From Laspinema olomoucense D3b (GTDB taxonomy: Bacteria; Cyanobacteriota; Cyanobacteriia; Cyanobacteriales; Laspinemataceae): a stretch of 64,000 bases of DNA. The notes under the pieces are model-generated. The model was not told where the DNA came from. It did no database searches and was given only the letters and a program-made list of their open reading frames with translations. The stretch lies in NCBI RefSeq assembly GCF_025370785.1, contig NZ_JAMXFA010000017.1:76766-140765 (forward strand), in the 5' to 3' direction. The translations under genes and the position numbers were made by a program. Below, piece after piece: positions 28,928 to 43,772 of this stretch. Each line of letters starts with the position of its first letter. The first letter of the stretch is position 1.

Positions 28928-29371
28928 GTGAACTTGTCAGACCCTTCTGAAGAACCCACTTCCCCAGAGCGAGAACTCGATCCTACCGAGACTCGCGCAG
29001 CGCAGGAAAATTCCTCAATGGATGAGTACCATCAGCTTAAACAAAAGTTGTTGGTATCTACCCTTGTGATTACAGCCGTCGTGTTTGTCTCGGTTTGGTT
29101 CTATTATTCGCTCAATATTGCCCTGAATTATTTGATCGGGGCGTGCACGGGTGTGGTTTACTTGAGAATGTTGGCAAGAGATGTTGAGCGCCTAGGCAAT
29201 CAGAAACAAAGTCTGAGTAAAGGCAGACTGGCGATGTTCATTGGGTTGATTATAGTAGCAACTCAGTGGGATCAGCTACAGGTGATGCCTATATTTCTGG
29301 GTTTCCTGACATATAAAGCCGCGCTCCTCGTCTACGTCCTTCAAACGACCCTTTTGCCGGACTCCAAATAG
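28928..29371 (+). CDS. atpI: ATP synthase subunit I (Atp1)
   Basis: Small membrane protein at the head of F-type ATP synthase operons, thought to help assemble the c-ring. 147 aa from a GTG start at 28928; an internal ATG at 29018 would give a shorter form nearer the length I recall for other cyanobacteria. Four hydrophobic segments (about 42-60, 64-82, 100-118, 122-140) with the family stretch [23 protein letters not shown]. The acidic N-terminal 30 residues are not hydrophobic. First gene of an eight-gene operon. Confidence 0.88.
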   Translation: MNLSDPSEEPTSPERELDPTETRAAQENSSMDEYHQLKQKLLVSTLVITAVVFVSVWFYYSLNIALNYLIGACTGVVYLRMLARDVERLGNQKQSLSKGRLAMFIGLIIVATQWDQLQVMPIFLGFLTYKAALLVYVLQTTLLPDSK

Positions 29372-29417
29372 GATAAGGCATTTTGCAAACCATCCAGTCC
29401 CTCTGGAACCCCGCTTA

Positions 29418-30173
29418 ATGGATATGCTAGAGGTTTTAAACGCCTTTAATTCGCTCCCGATCGCCGAATTGGAAGTAGGCAAGCACTTCTACTGGCAAGT
29501 TGGTGGTCTGAAACTTCACGGTCAGGTGTTATTAACCTCCTGGTTTGTGATGGGATCCCTGATTGTCACCTCCTTGGCAGCTACTCGGAACATCCAACGG
29601 ATCCCCGGTGGCGTCCAAAACTTTATGGAATATGCCCTGGAGTTTATTAGAGACTTAGCCAAAGGCCAAATCGGAGAGAAAGAATATCGGCCTTGGGTGC
29701 CCTTTGTTGGCACATTATTTCTGTTCATCTTTGTGAGCAACTGGTCTGGCGCGTTGGTGCCTTGGAAGCTGATTCACATTCCGGGCGGCGAATTAGCTGC
29801 ACCGACCAGTGATATCAACACCACTGTAGCACTGGCCTTGCTGACATCTTTGGCTTATTTCTACGCCGGATTACGCAAGCGCGGTTTGGGGTATTTTGCT
29901 AAATACATTCAGCCAACGCCGATCCTTTTGCCCATCAACATTCTGGAAGATTTTACCAAGCCTCTCTCCCTGAGTTTCCGTCTATTCGGAAACATCTTGG
30001 CAGATGAGTTAGTGGTGGGGGTTTTCGTGTTGTTGGTGCCCTTATTCATCCCCCTTCCGGTGATGATTTTGGGACTATTCACCAGTGCGATCCAAGCCCT
30101 GATTTTCGCCACTTTAGCGGCGGTCTACATCGGTGAAGCGATGGAAGGCCACGGCGAAGAACATCACGACTAA
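29418..30173 (+). CDS. atpB: ATP synthase subunit a
   Basis: Fo subunit forming the proton half-channels against the c-ring. 251 aa with five to six hydrophobic helices. The essential arginine helix is visible in [19 protein letters not shown] and the last-helix stretch in [23 protein letters not shown] at 29418. In cyanobacterial nomenclature the gene is often called atpI. Confidence 0.97.
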   Translation: MDMLEVLNAFNSLPIAELEVGKHFYWQVGGLKLHGQVLLTSWFVMGSLIVTSLAATRNIQRIPGGVQNFMEYALEFIRDLAKGQIGEKEYRPWVPFVGTLFLFIFVSNWSGALVPWKLIHIPGGELAAPTSDINTTVALALLTSLAYFYAGLRKRGLGYFAKYIQPTPILLPINILEDFTKPLSLSFRLFGNILADELVVGVFVLLVPLFIPLPVMILGLFTSAIQALIFATLAAVYIGEAMEGHGEEHHD

Positions 30174-30261
30174 AATTAGGATTTGATAGTTAGATTTTGA
30201 GCGCGATCGAACCGCCAAAATCTGAGTTCGTTCATTCTTTTCATCGTTCATTTTGTACTAA

Positions 30262-30522
<261 letters not shown>

Positions 30523-30544
30523 GAAGATTAAAGCGGTGCCAGGG

Positions 30545-30585
30545 GTAGAGGGGTGATTAAATAAATTATTAAATCACCTCTCTAC
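30545..30585 (+). promoter_or_regulatory. intercistronic hairpin after atpE
   Basis: GTAGAGGGGTGATT pairs with AATCACCTCTCTAC around an A/T-rich loop, with one G-A mismatch. It lies between the c-subunit and b' genes, where a partial terminator or mRNA-stabilising stem would raise c-subunit yield relative to downstream genes. No T-run follows, so stabilisation or partial attenuation is more likely than full termination. Confidence 0.65.
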
Positions 30586-30650
30586 AACCGGCGCTGTTGT
30601 TTCAATTTCCATCCCGTTCAACCCCCGAAAGCAATAGCGGCTGATTTACT

Positions 30651-31139
30651 ATGATTCAATGGACGATCTTACTAGCCGCTGAAACAGCGGCAAAGGAAGG
30701 TGGGCTATTTGATTTTGACGCCACCTTACCGATCATGGCGCTGCAATTCATAATTTTGGCGGTAGTTTTAAACGCGATCTTTTATAAGCCTCTCGGCAAG
30801 GCGATCGACGATCGCAACGAATATGTTCGGTCCAGCGAACAAAGCGCTAAAGAACGCCTGTCAAAAGCAGAAACCTTGGCACGGCAGTACGAACAAGAAC
30901 TAGCCCAAAGTCGGAAAAAAGCGCAAGAGATTATCGCTCAGGCGCAAGCAGAAGCCCAGAAAACCGCAGCAGACCAAATCGCCGAAGCCCAGCGAGAAAG
31001 TCAAGCTCAACGAGAGCAAGCTCAAAGAGAAATCGAGCAGCAAAAGCAAGAAGCGATGAGCTCCTTAGAACAGCAAGTCGATGCCTTAAGTCGCCAGATT
31101 CTCGAAAAACTCGTCGGCACCAACTTAGTCAAGAGTTAG
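30651..31139 (+). CDS. atpF': ATP synthase subunit b'
   Basis: 162 aa: one N-terminal membrane helix ([20 protein letters not shown]) and a long Gln/Glu/Ala/Arg-rich coiled coil of about 120 residues. One half of the peripheral stalk; photosynthetic organisms use a b/b' heterodimer. ATG at 30651. Named atpG in cyanobacterial usage. Confidence 0.96.
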   Translation: MIQWTILLAAETAAKEGGLFDFDATLPIMALQFIILAVVLNAIFYKPLGKAIDDRNEYVRSSEQSAKERLSKAETLARQYEQELAQSRKKAQEIIAQAQAEAQKTAADQIAEAQRESQAQREQAQREIEQQKQEAMSSLEQQVDALSRQILEKLVGTNLVKS

Positions 31140-31246
31140 AGGGATATTAGAGGCAAAGCATTATATCAAACTTTTCCTCTAAACAGTAAAAACATTCTAA
31201 CGAATCTAACGAACGACGGCATTAAGTAAAGGAAGTTATCGATCTT

Positions 31247-31788
31247 ATGATTCTGGGAACTTTTTGGTTGCTCGCTTCTCATGCAGAAGGAGCAGCAGAA
31301 GGAGGTTTCGGTCTTAACTTAGACTTTTTTGAAACCAACATTGTTAATTTGGCGATCGTCATTGGCGTACTGTTCTACTTCGGTCGGAAAGTTTTAGGAA
31401 ACATTCTAACCGAACGCCGCGCCAAAATCGAAGCTGCCATTAAAGAAGCTGAAAAACGTCAGAAAGATGCAGCCGCAAAACTGTCGGACCAACAGCAGAA
31501 ACTAGCCCAAGCTCAAGCTGAAGCTGAAAACATCAAAGCCCAAGCCCAAGAACGCGCCACCGTTGAAAGACAACAAATTGCCGCCCAAGCTCAAAAAGAT
31601 TTAGAACGCTTAAGAGCAGAAGCCGGACAAGACCTCAACGCCGCTAAAGAACGGGCAATGGCTGAATTACGCCAACGAGTTGCAACAATGGCATTAGAAC
31701 GAGTTGAAAGTCAACTCAAAAGCCAACTCGACGAAGGCAAACAACAACAACTCATTGATAACAGTATTGCGATGCTCGGAGGCAATCG

Positions 31789-31792
<4 letters not shown>
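31247..31792 (+). CDS. atpF: ATP synthase subunit b
   Basis: 181 aa. N-terminal membrane helix (FFETNIVNLAIVIGVLFYFG) followed by a long alpha-helical coiled coil (AEKRQKDAAAKLSDQQQKLA onward). Pairs with b' in the stator stalk. ATG at 31247. Its last 4 bp overlap the delta gene (ATGA), implying translational coupling. Confidence 0.97.
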
Positions 31793-33938
<2,146 letters not shown>

Positions 33939-33951
33939 GACCGACACTTGA

Positions 33952-34007
33952 GAAGAATTGGGAATGAAGAATGGAAGGTTTCTTAGATTCTTCATTCTCA
34001 ATTCTTC
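33952..34007 (+). repeat. 21-bp inverted repeat between atpA and the gamma gene
   Basis: The arms 33952-33972 and 33987-34007 pair at 20 of 21 positions around a 14-nt loop. It is built from GAAGAAT/GAATGAAG words common as dispersed repeats in such genomes. It sits inside the operon, so it may be an mRNA stabiliser or a transposable MITE-like unit; there is no T-run. Confidence 0.8.
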
Positions 34008-34052
34008 ATGCATTAGGTTTAATTTTAAATTCTTGATTCTTGATTTGGGATT

Positions 34053-35009
34053 ATGGCAAATCTAAAGGCGATTCGCGATCGCATCCAGTCAGTAAAAAAC
34101 ACGAAAAAAATCACCGAAGCCATGCGCCTCGTGGCAGCAGCTAAGGTGCGACGCGCACAAGCACAAGTTCTCGGAACTCGCCCCTTTGCCGATCGCTTGG
34201 CCCAGGTCCTGTTCGGATTGCAGACTCGTTTGCGGTTTGAAGATGTGGACTTGCCCTTGTTGAAACAGCGCGAAGTGAGTACCGTAGGATTGCTCGTTGT
34301 CACGGGCGATCGGGGTTTGTGTGGCGGCTACAATAACAACATCATCAAACGCGCCGAAGCTCGGATTAAAGAAATCCAAGCCGAAGGGTTCGATTATAAA
34401 TTGGTGATTGTCGGACGGAAAGCCAATCAATACTTCAGCCGACGCAACTGCCCCATTGACGCCTCCTACATCGGCTTAGAACAGATTCCAACAGCAAAAG
34501 AAGCCTCAGAAATTGCAGACGAAGTGCTCTCGTTGTTCCTCTCGGAAAGCGTCGATCGCGTGGAATTGATTTACACCAAATTCGTGTCTTTAATCAGTTC
34601 CAAACCCGTCGTCCAAACCCTGTTACCCCTCGATCGCCAAGGCTTAGAAGTGCCAGACGATGAAGTCTTCCGCCTCACCAGCAAAGGCGGTTCCTTCGAC
34701 GTCCAACGCGAAAAAGTCGCTACGACTGCTGCGCCGGAAGCCTTCCCTCGGGACATGATTTTCGAGCAAGACCCGGCTCAAATTCTGGAAGCCTTGTTAC
34801 CGCTATATCTGAATAACCAGTTATTGCGTGCCTTGCAAGAAGCAGCCGCCAGCGAACTAGCAGCCAGAATGACTGCCATGAACAACGCCAGCGAAAACGC
34901 CAGCGAACTCATGGATACATTAACCTTGACTTACAACAAAGCACGTCAAGCCGCCATCACCCAGGAAATCCTGGAAGTGGTCGGTGGTGCAGCCGGAATG
35001 CAACGCTAA
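34053..35009 (+). CDS. atpG: ATP synthase subunit gamma
   Basis: 318 aa central rotor shaft. N-terminal coiled coil ([20 protein letters not shown]) and C-terminal partner ([20 protein letters not shown]) are both present. The middle contains the photosynthetic-type insertion (about residues 195-240), lacking the two regulatory cysteines of chloroplast gamma, as in other cyanobacteria. ATG at 34053. Last gene of the operon; named atpC in cyanobacterial usage. Confidence 0.97.
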   Translation: MANLKAIRDRIQSVKNTKKITEAMRLVAAAKVRRAQAQVLGTRPFADRLAQVLFGLQTRLRFEDVDLPLLKQREVSTVGLLVVTGDRGLCGGYNNNIIKRAEARIKEIQAEGFDYKLVIVGRKANQYFSRRNCPIDASYIGLEQIPTAKEASEIADEVLSLFLSESVDRVELIYTKFVSLISSKPVVQTLLPLDRQGLEVPDDEVFRLTSKGGSFDVQREKVATTAAPEAFPRDMIFEQDPAQILEALLPLYLNNQLLRALQEAAASELAARMTAMNNASENASELMDTLTLTYNKARQAAITQEILEVVGGAAGMQR

Positions 35010-35037
35010 ATTCTGCTTGACAATTCATCCCTTTTAT

Positions 35038-35066
35038 GCGTCTGAGTTCGCTCAGGCGTTTTTTTT
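35038..35066 (+). terminator. terminator of the atp operon
   Basis: GCGTCTGAG and CTCAGGCG form a stem (one G-T pair) closed by a TTCG tetraloop and followed by eight T residues, 29 nt after the gamma stop. Confidence 0.95.
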
Positions 35067-35140
35067 GTGGGGGTGTGTCGGCTAGTTTATAGCAAAATGG
35101 GATATCATTAAAGGCGGTTCAGCATCATGAGGCTTAGTTA

Positions 35141-35347
35141 ATGATGAGATTTAATGATGTAGTTGATGTCATCAAGAGTCTTTCTACCGATGAAAAAAGA
35201 GAACTTTCCCTGTTGTTACAGCAGTATCTTCGTGAAGAGTCTCGGGACCAGATTTATGAGAATCTTCAAGTAGCCAAGCAGGAAGAAAAGCAAGGGGAAC
35301 TTACATTTTCTAGCCAGATTAATTTATTGAAAGAATTGCTTGAATAA
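35141..35347 (+). CDS. small antitoxin-like protein
   Basis: 68 aa, ATG. Sequence FNDVVDVIKSLSTDEKRELS, then LLQQYLREESRDQIYENL, is typical of small cyanobacterial antitoxins placed before RelE/YoeB-like toxins: a helical N-terminus and a short flexible C-terminal tail. The frame directly overlapping its stop is a decayed toxin (next entry), so the antitoxin appears orphaned. Confidence 0.7.
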   Translation: MMRFNDVVDVIKSLSTDEKRELSLLLQQYLREESRDQIYENLQVAKQEEKQGELTFSSQINLLKELLE

Positions 35348-35478
35348 TTATCATAAAAGTTAGTTTCAGGTCTGCCTTCAAATGCGCTTTTAAAAAGAAT
35401 ATTAAAGGCAATCAAGATACAGAAGACATAAAATTTTATAACTTCCAATATCACGGTTCAGCAGGGGTTAAAGTTTAG
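35344..35478 (+). pseudogene. RelE-like toxin remnant
   Basis: Reading from 35344, in the frame overlapping the antitoxin stop by 4 bp, gives VSFRSAFKCAFKKNIKGN, which matches the beginning of RelE/YoeB-type cyanobacterial toxins (FKRAFKRKIKGN). The expected start codon is ATA instead of ATG. The sequence loses similarity after about residue 30 and stops at 35476 after 44 codons, half the usual ~90. A dead toxin. Confidence 0.6.
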
Positions 35479-35503
35479 GAATTCAATGAATTAGAGAATA
35501 GCC

Positions 35504-36103
35504 ATGATAGCAAATCAGCAGTTTTCGCGCATGACTCCCCAAGAGTATTTGGACTGGGAAGAACAACAGCCGATTAAATACGAATATGTTAATGGCGAAG
35601 TATTTGCGATGACGGGAGGAACTCTTCCTCACAACTCGATCGCCCTTAACTTAGCCTCTGCCTTGAAAAATCACCTCCGGGGTAAAGGCTGTAAAGTTTT
35701 CATGGCAGACGCAAAACTCGGGGTTTCTAAAAACGGTCCCTTTCACTATCCTGATGTGATGGTAACTTGCGATTCCCAGGACCTAAATGCTCGAAAAATT
35801 GTTTACTCTCCTTGCTTGTTAGTAGAAGTTCTTTCTCCAGGTACGGAAGCCTTTGACAGAGGGGATAAATTTAAACATTATCGCCGCATCCCCAGTTTAA
35901 AAGAATATGTCCTGATTAGTGCTGAAAAAATCAGCGTTGATTATTACTGTTTCAATGAACGGGGAAAATGGGAACTCACGTTTTACTCATTGGACGAACT
36001 GAATACTGAACCATCGAAAATAGAAATTAACCTGACCGCTGTTGACTTTTGTTTTCCGATTTCTATGCTTTATGAAGATGTAGAATTTCCCCAAGATATT
36101 TAG
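35504..36103 (+). CDS. Uma2/DUF820 family nuclease-like protein
   Basis: 199 aa, ATG. Typical opening MTPQEYLDWEEQQPIKYEYV then NGEVFAMTGGT, and the endonuclease-like core YPDVMVTCD, LLVEVLSPGTEAFDRGDKF, YVLIS. Core acidic residues present. Members are abundant in cyanobacteria with no settled role. It follows the broken toxin pair on the same strand. Confidence 0.9.
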   Translation: MIANQQFSRMTPQEYLDWEEQQPIKYEYVNGEVFAMTGGTLPHNSIALNLASALKNHLRGKGCKVFMADAKLGVSKNGPFHYPDVMVTCDSQDLNARKIVYSPCLLVEVLSPGTEAFDRGDKFKHYRRIPSLKEYVLISAEKISVDYYCFNERGKWELTFYSLDELNTEPSKIEINLTAVDFCFPISMLYEDVEFPQDI

Positions 36104-36245
36104 CAATTCAGGGATGAATGATTAGGATTGATTGCCCAATTTGGATTGGAATATATAGCGGCGATCGCCTCCAGCCCAACTTCTCCTCGATTAGGACTAC
36201 TCAATTTTATCTCAAGTTTCAGGGAGAACCCCATGTACACTATCC

Positions 36246-36340
36246 CCTAACCAGGTTTCAATGGCGGATATCAGATTCGCTTGATTGGGGGAAAAGCCTT
36301 TTAAGGACGCTTCTAGGGTGTCGTCCGTGAGGAAGACGAT
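36246..36340 (-). pseudogene. C-terminal gene fragment, copy 1
   Basis: On the minus strand it reads LTDDTLEASLKGFSPNQANL followed by ISAIETWLGD. A 56-bp near-identical copy lies at 37004-37059, where the same ending belongs to a longer decayed frame. No start or body is attached. I do not recognise the parent family. Confidence 0.45.
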
Positions 36341-36371
36341 TTTTGTTTAGATTTGAGTTCAGTGGATTTTT

Positions 36372-36602
36372 TCAGGTTTTAATAAGGTTTTGTTGACCGA
36401 GTTCTAGGGAGATGCCAGTCAGGCGATCGTCTCCAGGGCGATAAGATAAGACTTCGATGCCAATGGGTTCATTGGTATCTCCATCTTTGAAAAGGATAAT
36501 ATCATTCCCAAGTTCCGTAGCAATTTGGTTAGGGCGGGGAGATTGCCAAAAAATGGTTAAGAGTTCGGTTTCTGGTTCGTAAAAGACTTTTATTTGGGCC
36601 AT
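36372..36602 (-). CDS. DUF2283 family protein (probable antitoxin)
   Basis: 76 aa, ATG. DUF2283-like: KVFYEPETELLTIFW, then a GNDIILFKDGDTNEPIGIEV core in which such proteins describe a short beta-meander. It overlaps the end of the upstream gene (36590) by 13 bp, so the two are coupled. DUF2283 proteins are often second genes of small toxin-antitoxin-like pairs, hence the proposed role. Confidence 0.75.
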   Translation of the reverse strand: MAQIKVFYEPETELLTIFWQSPRPNQIATELGNDIILFKDGDTNEPIGIEVLSYRPGDDRLTGISLELGQQNLIKT

Positions 36603-36904
36603 AATTTTGCTCCTGTTTTAATTGCATCAGTTTGGTCAGCTGTAATCAAGTAACCCTCTCCATTTAAACGCCGAGCAACGGCAACGAGCCATCTTTTGGC
36701 TTTGAGGGTGCGATAAAATAGCAAGACATCAATATCGCGCTGGCTTTGGTAAATGGCATCGGGTTGATTAAGGGTTTGCTGAATTTCAGTTTCATAATGG
36801 GTAATATCGGGATGCTTGATAAGCAGTGTTTGCCAGTAGCTTTCGGTGGTACGGACGGTGAACCCTAGGGGCGTAGAAACAATAAATTTAACAATTGATT
36901 CCAT
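36590..36904 (-). CDS. probable BECR/RelE-like nuclease toxin
   Basis: 104 aa, ATG. Contains HPDITHYETEIQQTLNQPD, then SQRDIDVLLFYRTLKAKRWL and GEGYLITADQTDAIKTGAKLW. This layout (E...P..I..S..D....LFYR) is that of small Barnase/EndoU/ColicinE5-RelE-like (PBECR, DUF4258-like) nucleases. Coupled to the DUF2283 gene. Assignment is from motif memory and is moderate. Confidence 0.65.
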   Translation of the reverse strand: MESIVKFIVSTPLGFTVRTTESYWQTLLIKHPDITHYETEIQQTLNQPDAIYQSQRDIDVLLFYRTLKAKRWLVAVARRLNGEGYLITADQTDAIKTGAKLWPK

Positions 36905-37003
36905 ATTTTAGCTGAAGGCTAGGGTTTGCTTATATTTTAGCGAATTTGAGAACTTGGGGTGAGGGTTTGGAAACCGGGTTTCTTGGTGGCTGCTTAAATC
37001 TCT

Positions 37004-37200
37004 CCTAACCAGGTTTCAATGGCGGATATCAAATTCGGCTGATTGGGCGGAAAGCCTTTGGGAGAGGTTTTGTCTCACAGGAGTTTGTTGCGATCGCGAA
37101 GCGTCTGGGAACGAGAATCGCCCCCTATCCTTTCAAATTGTTCAACCACGGTCAGGATAGTTGTCACCCAATCGCGAGCAGTTGCCAGAAATTGCGGTAG
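37004..37200 (-). pseudogene. decayed gene, C-terminal part, copy 2
   Basis: Minus-strand frame reads LPQFLATARDWVTTILTVVE, then QFERIGGDSRSQTLRDRNKL, an in-frame TGA, and then SPKGFPPNQPNLISAIETWL ending in TAA. The coding-like composition with one internal stop and no start marks a pseudogene. Its last 56 bp are duplicated at 36246-36301. Family not recognised. Confidence 0.5.
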
Positions 37201-37341
37201 TCATCACTGAGTCAGGGTATGAGGGCGATCGCATATTCACCCTCGGTCATCTTTGCAGCAGGGGTGGAAACTTCGGCCTTTGATTCTGTTAATATGAATT
37301 TTTGGCAAAATTTAATTACAATATGTAGTAACAGTCAAGGC

Positions 37342-37617
37342 ATGGAATTTGAATGGGATGAAACTAAGCGTCTTACGAACCTCCGTAAACATGGCATTGA
37401 TTTTATTGATGTTTCCATTATTTTTGATGGAAATATCGTAACGTTTGAAGATGACCGATTCAATTATGGAGAGCAGAGATTTGTGACTTTTGGTTTGTTG
37501 CAAGGGCGAGTGGTCGCTGTTGTCCATACAGAAAGAGAAGAATGTATTCGGATTATTTCTGCGAGAAAAGCTACTAAATATGAACAACAAATTTACTTCG
37601 AGCAACTCTCAAACTGA
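37342..37617 (+). CDS. brnT: BrnT-family toxin
   Basis: 91 aa from the ATG at 37342 (MEFEWDETKR); an upstream in-frame extension to 37219 is unsupported. BrnT signature: F.WD..K...NLRKHGIDF, D.R..YGE.RFV.FG, then IRIISARKATKYE. RelE-fold mRNA interferase. All family core residues appear present. It overlaps brnA by 38 bp. Confidence 0.92.
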   Translation: MEFEWDETKRLTNLRKHGIDFIDVSIIFDGNIVTFEDDRFNYGEQRFVTFGLLQGRVVAVVHTEREECIRIISARKATKYEQQIYFEQLSN

Positions 37618-37855
37618 CTGGAACCGCCTAGATCGGATGACTGATGAAGAAATAGATTTTTCTGATTGTCCAGAAATTACGTCCGAAATGGTTGCTAAGG
37701 CAGTAGTGAGGCGAGGTTCACCTAATTCTCAGACGAAAACTCAAGTCACTTTAAACATTGATAGTGATGTTTTGGAGTGGTTTAAATCTCAAGGTCAGAG
37801 TTATCAGACGGAGATTAATCGTTTACTGCGATCGTATATGGAAGCCCAGCAATAG
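37580..37855 (+). CDS. brnA: BrnA-family antitoxin
   Basis: 91 aa, ATG at 37580 inside the brnT end. Characteristic WNRLDRMTDEEIDFSDCPEI, then VTLNIDSDVLEWFKSQGQ with a ribbon-helix-helix that binds DNA and BrnT. Toxin-first order is normal for this module. Intact-looking pair. Confidence 0.92.
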   Translation: MNNKFTSSNSQTDWNRLDRMTDEEIDFSDCPEITSEMVAKAVVRRGSPNSQTKTQVTLNIDSDVLEWFKSQGQSYQTEINRLLRSYMEAQQ

Positions 37856-37995
37856 TCTCTTGGCTTGGATTCGGAAACCGGGTTTCTATCAAAATCTCTA
37901 AACCCGGGTTTTTTAAAGGTTCAAAGGTTGAGTGGGTGATGCTATGCTCTAATTAATCCCAGAACCTAATGACTGATTAAGCACAAAAACGGATT

Positions 37996-38229
37996 ATGAA
38001 CTTAACGAATGACTTGCTAAACCGGATTACTCAAACTCCGGGTCAATGTGGAGGTCGTCCCTGTATTAGAGGGATGCGAATTCGAGTTACCGATATTTTA
38101 GAAATGTTAGCGGAAAATGTTAGCATTACTGAAGTTTTAGAAGATTTTCCGGATTTGGAACTCGCAGATATTCAAGCGTGTCTGCTATTTGCTGCAAGAC
38201 GCACTGATTTTCCTAGACTAACGGCATGA
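37996..38229 (+). CDS. DUF433 antitoxin (VapB-type)
   Basis: 77 aa, ATG. DUF433: RITQTPGQCGGRPCIRGMRI, then VTDILEMLAENVS and EVLEDFPDLELADIQACLLF. DUF433 proteins are helix-turn-helix antitoxins placed before DUF5615 PIN-like toxins. It overlaps the next gene by 4 bp (ATGA). Confidence 0.9.
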   Translation: MNLTNDLLNRITQTPGQCGGRPCIRGMRIRVTDILEMLAENVSITEVLEDFPDLELADIQACLLFAARRTDFPRLTA

Positions 38230-38567
38230 AGATTTGGATCGATGCTCAACTGCCGCCCACTCTGGCAAATTGGCTGACAAAAACCTTGGGTTTGGAAGCG
38301 AGTGCATTGCGGGATTTAGGGCTTCGGGATGCTCAAGATATGGAAATTTTTGAAGCCGCAAGAGCCGAAAATGTGGTAATTATGACAAAAGATAGTGATT
38401 TCATCGACTTGGTATGTCGTTTAGGCTCGCCTCCTCAAATTTTGTGGCTAACTTGTGGCAATGTCACTAATCGCAGCTTGCGACAATTGTTAATGGCTAC
38501 TTTGCCGGATGCGTTAGAGCAGTTACGCCAAGGAGAAATGATTGTGGAAATTACTAATACTCCTTAG
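38226..38567 (+). CDS. DUF5615 PIN-like toxin
   Basis: 113 aa, ATG. PIN-like Mut7-C/DUF5615 fold: KIWIDAQLPPTLANWL (first acidic residue), a D-x-I middle (DAQDMEIFEAARAENVVIMT), KDSDFIDL (acidic pair), then ILWLTCGNVTN. Predicted RNase partnered with the DUF433 protein. Acidic residues expected for the active site are present. Confidence 0.9.
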   Translation: MKIWIDAQLPPTLANWLTKTLGLEASALRDLGLRDAQDMEIFEAARAENVVIMTKDSDFIDLVCRLGSPPQILWLTCGNVTNRSLRQLLMATLPDALEQLRQGEMIVEITNTP

Positions 38568-38609
38568 AGTAGCCAGCAATCATGCCCCAATCTACTTTTT
38601 TAAAAGCTA

Positions 38610-38772
38610 TTTTTTTATGATAGCCCGCGCAGGCGGGCTTTGTTCGTGTAGCCCTCATCAGCCTTGTCGCTACCGGGGCCGTGGGAAGAACCTCACCCTA
38701 ACCCTCTCCTTGCCAAGGAGAGGGGACCGGATTAGCCCGCGCAGGCGGGCTTTGTTTGTATAGCCCCAGGCT
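38610..38772. repeat. dispersed AGCCCGC...GCGGGCT repeats
   Basis: Two palindromes AGCCCGCGCAGGCGGGCTTTG (38622 and 38732 regions) surround CCTCTCCTTGCCAAGGAGAGGGG (about 38702-38725). The last part (GTATAGCCCCAGGCTTTAGC) matches the family at 222-274. The block may serve as terminator between the convergent PIN-like toxin (+) and methyltransferase (-). Confidence 0.7.
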
Positions 38773-39978
38773 TTAGCCTGCGGGACTCAGTAAAATCAGT
38801 TGCCGTTTTTGCAGACTTCTCACTCCCTCTAAATCCAACTTCCCTCCTGCTAAAATCTCTCCAACAGTTTTCATTCCCTCCCCTTCCTGGGAATTGGCAT
38901 CACAGCCTTTCATGAAGTCAAACTCATCCTCCGATAAGGTGACGAGTTGATAGTTGTAATCAAATAAATGTTGTGAGGGCCATCCTTGTAAACAGAGGCT
39001 CACTTCGGGAATGGCTTTTAACAAGGCTTGCTCATTCTCCCAGTCCATTTTAACTAGGGGAGGACGGGCGAGGAAAAACTCATAGTGAGTGATTTCTGGA
39101 TCTAGGAGTTCAATCAGTCGATATCGGGCCCGATCGCCTAACTTTTGCGCCTCTGCCATCAACTCTGTATCCTGTCCCAACAACCGCTCAATATTCCAAT
39201 AGTCTGGATTGGAAAACCCTAAAAACTCCAACCCCGACGCATCAATCAACTCAAACAAGGTATCGATGTTATAGTCAATCTCTTGGGGATGGAGATACAT
39301 ATCAGCAAAATTGGCATCCCGGTGATTTTCCATCGCCCACCGTTCTTTTTCCCGCTTGACCAAACGGTTATTTTCCGGTAATGCCGCAAACACTTTCCGC
39401 CCGATTTTCACCCCTTCTTGATAGTCGCCGGATTTCTCCCCTTGCAGCAGCCCGATCGCCTGTTGCATGAGTTGAATTTCCCAGCGTCCTAACTCCGCAT
39501 ACACAAAAATATGCATAATTCCCCCAGGGGCCAACTTCTTCGCCAATGCCTGAATCCCGCGAATCGGATCCGGGAGGTGATGCAAGACCCCCACACAATT
39601 AATGTGGTCAAATTCCCCTTCCAGTTGCGCGACGTCATAAATACTGAGATGATGGAACTCCACCCGAGAGGCCCCAGAACGCCGACAGCGATCGCGGGCT
39701 ACCTCTAAGGCCCCCCCGCTTAAATCAATCCCCGTAATCTGCGCCTCCGGGTTCAAATGCACCAAATATTCCGTTCCTACACCCGTCCCGCATCCCGCAT
39801 CCAAAATCCGCACCGCCTGAGTTGCGGGTTTGCGCCCAGTGCAGAAGGCATAAGCCGCAGGCCAAGTCCAGCGCCAATTGTACCCCGGAGGCGGTTCATC
39901 GAGGAGGACTTCCGGGGGAAACGGATAAGTATCATAAAGTTGTCTAACCGCAGCAGTAATCTCTTCAGAGTTCGGCAT
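38773..39978 (-). CDS. class I SAM-dependent methyltransferase
   Basis: 401 aa from the ATG at 39978 (MPNSEEITAAVRQLYDTYPF); the in-frame extension to 40026 is unlikely. AdoMet-binding motif I ILDAGCGTGVGTEYL (~57-71), motif II with acidic GIDLSG, motif IV INCVGVLHHLPDP, then a long C-terminal region of 200 residues (W.MENHRDANFADMYLHP). The substrate is unknown; cyanobacterial homologues near phycobilisome genes are common enough that no function should be inferred from location. Divergent from apcE. Confidence 0.85.
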   Translation of the reverse strand: MPNSEEITAAVRQLYDTYPFPPEVLLDEPPPGYNWRWTWPAAYAFCTGRKPATQAVRILDAGCGTGVGTEYLVHLNPEAQITGIDLSGGALEVARDRCRRSGASRVEFHHLSIYDVAQLEGEFDHINCVGVLHHLPDPIRGIQALAKKLAPGGIMHIFVYAELGRWEIQLMQQAIGLLQGEKSGDYQEGVKIGRKVFAALPENNRLVKREKERWAMENHRDANFADMYLHPQEIDYNIDTLFELIDASGLEFLGFSNPDYWNIERLLGQDTELMAEAQKLGDRARYRLIELLDPEITHYEFFLARPPLVKMDWENEQALLKAIPEVSLCLQGWPSQHLFDYNYQLVTLSEDEFDFMKGCDANSQEGEGMKTVGEILAGGKLDLEGVRSLQKRQLILLSPAG

Positions 39979-43669
<3,691 letters not shown>

Positions 43670-43740
43670 TCTTGAGGAGATGCAATTTTTGAGGGGAGAT
43701 AAGTTGGATTAAATTTATCTCGTCTTGATACAAGTTAGAG

Positions 43741-43772
43741 AACCCAGTCTGGATGACAGACTGGGTTTTTTT
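43741..43772 (+). terminator. terminator of apcE
   Basis: AACCCAGTCT, loop GGATGAC, AGACTGGGTT, then a T-run, 71 nt after the apcE stop. Intrinsic terminator; it makes apcE a single-gene unit here. Confidence 0.95.

Noticed and set aside
36118-36330. 70-aa plus-strand frame after the Uma2 gene
   Set aside because: It runs across the duplicated fragment in the opposite strand, whose minus-strand reading is more gene-like.
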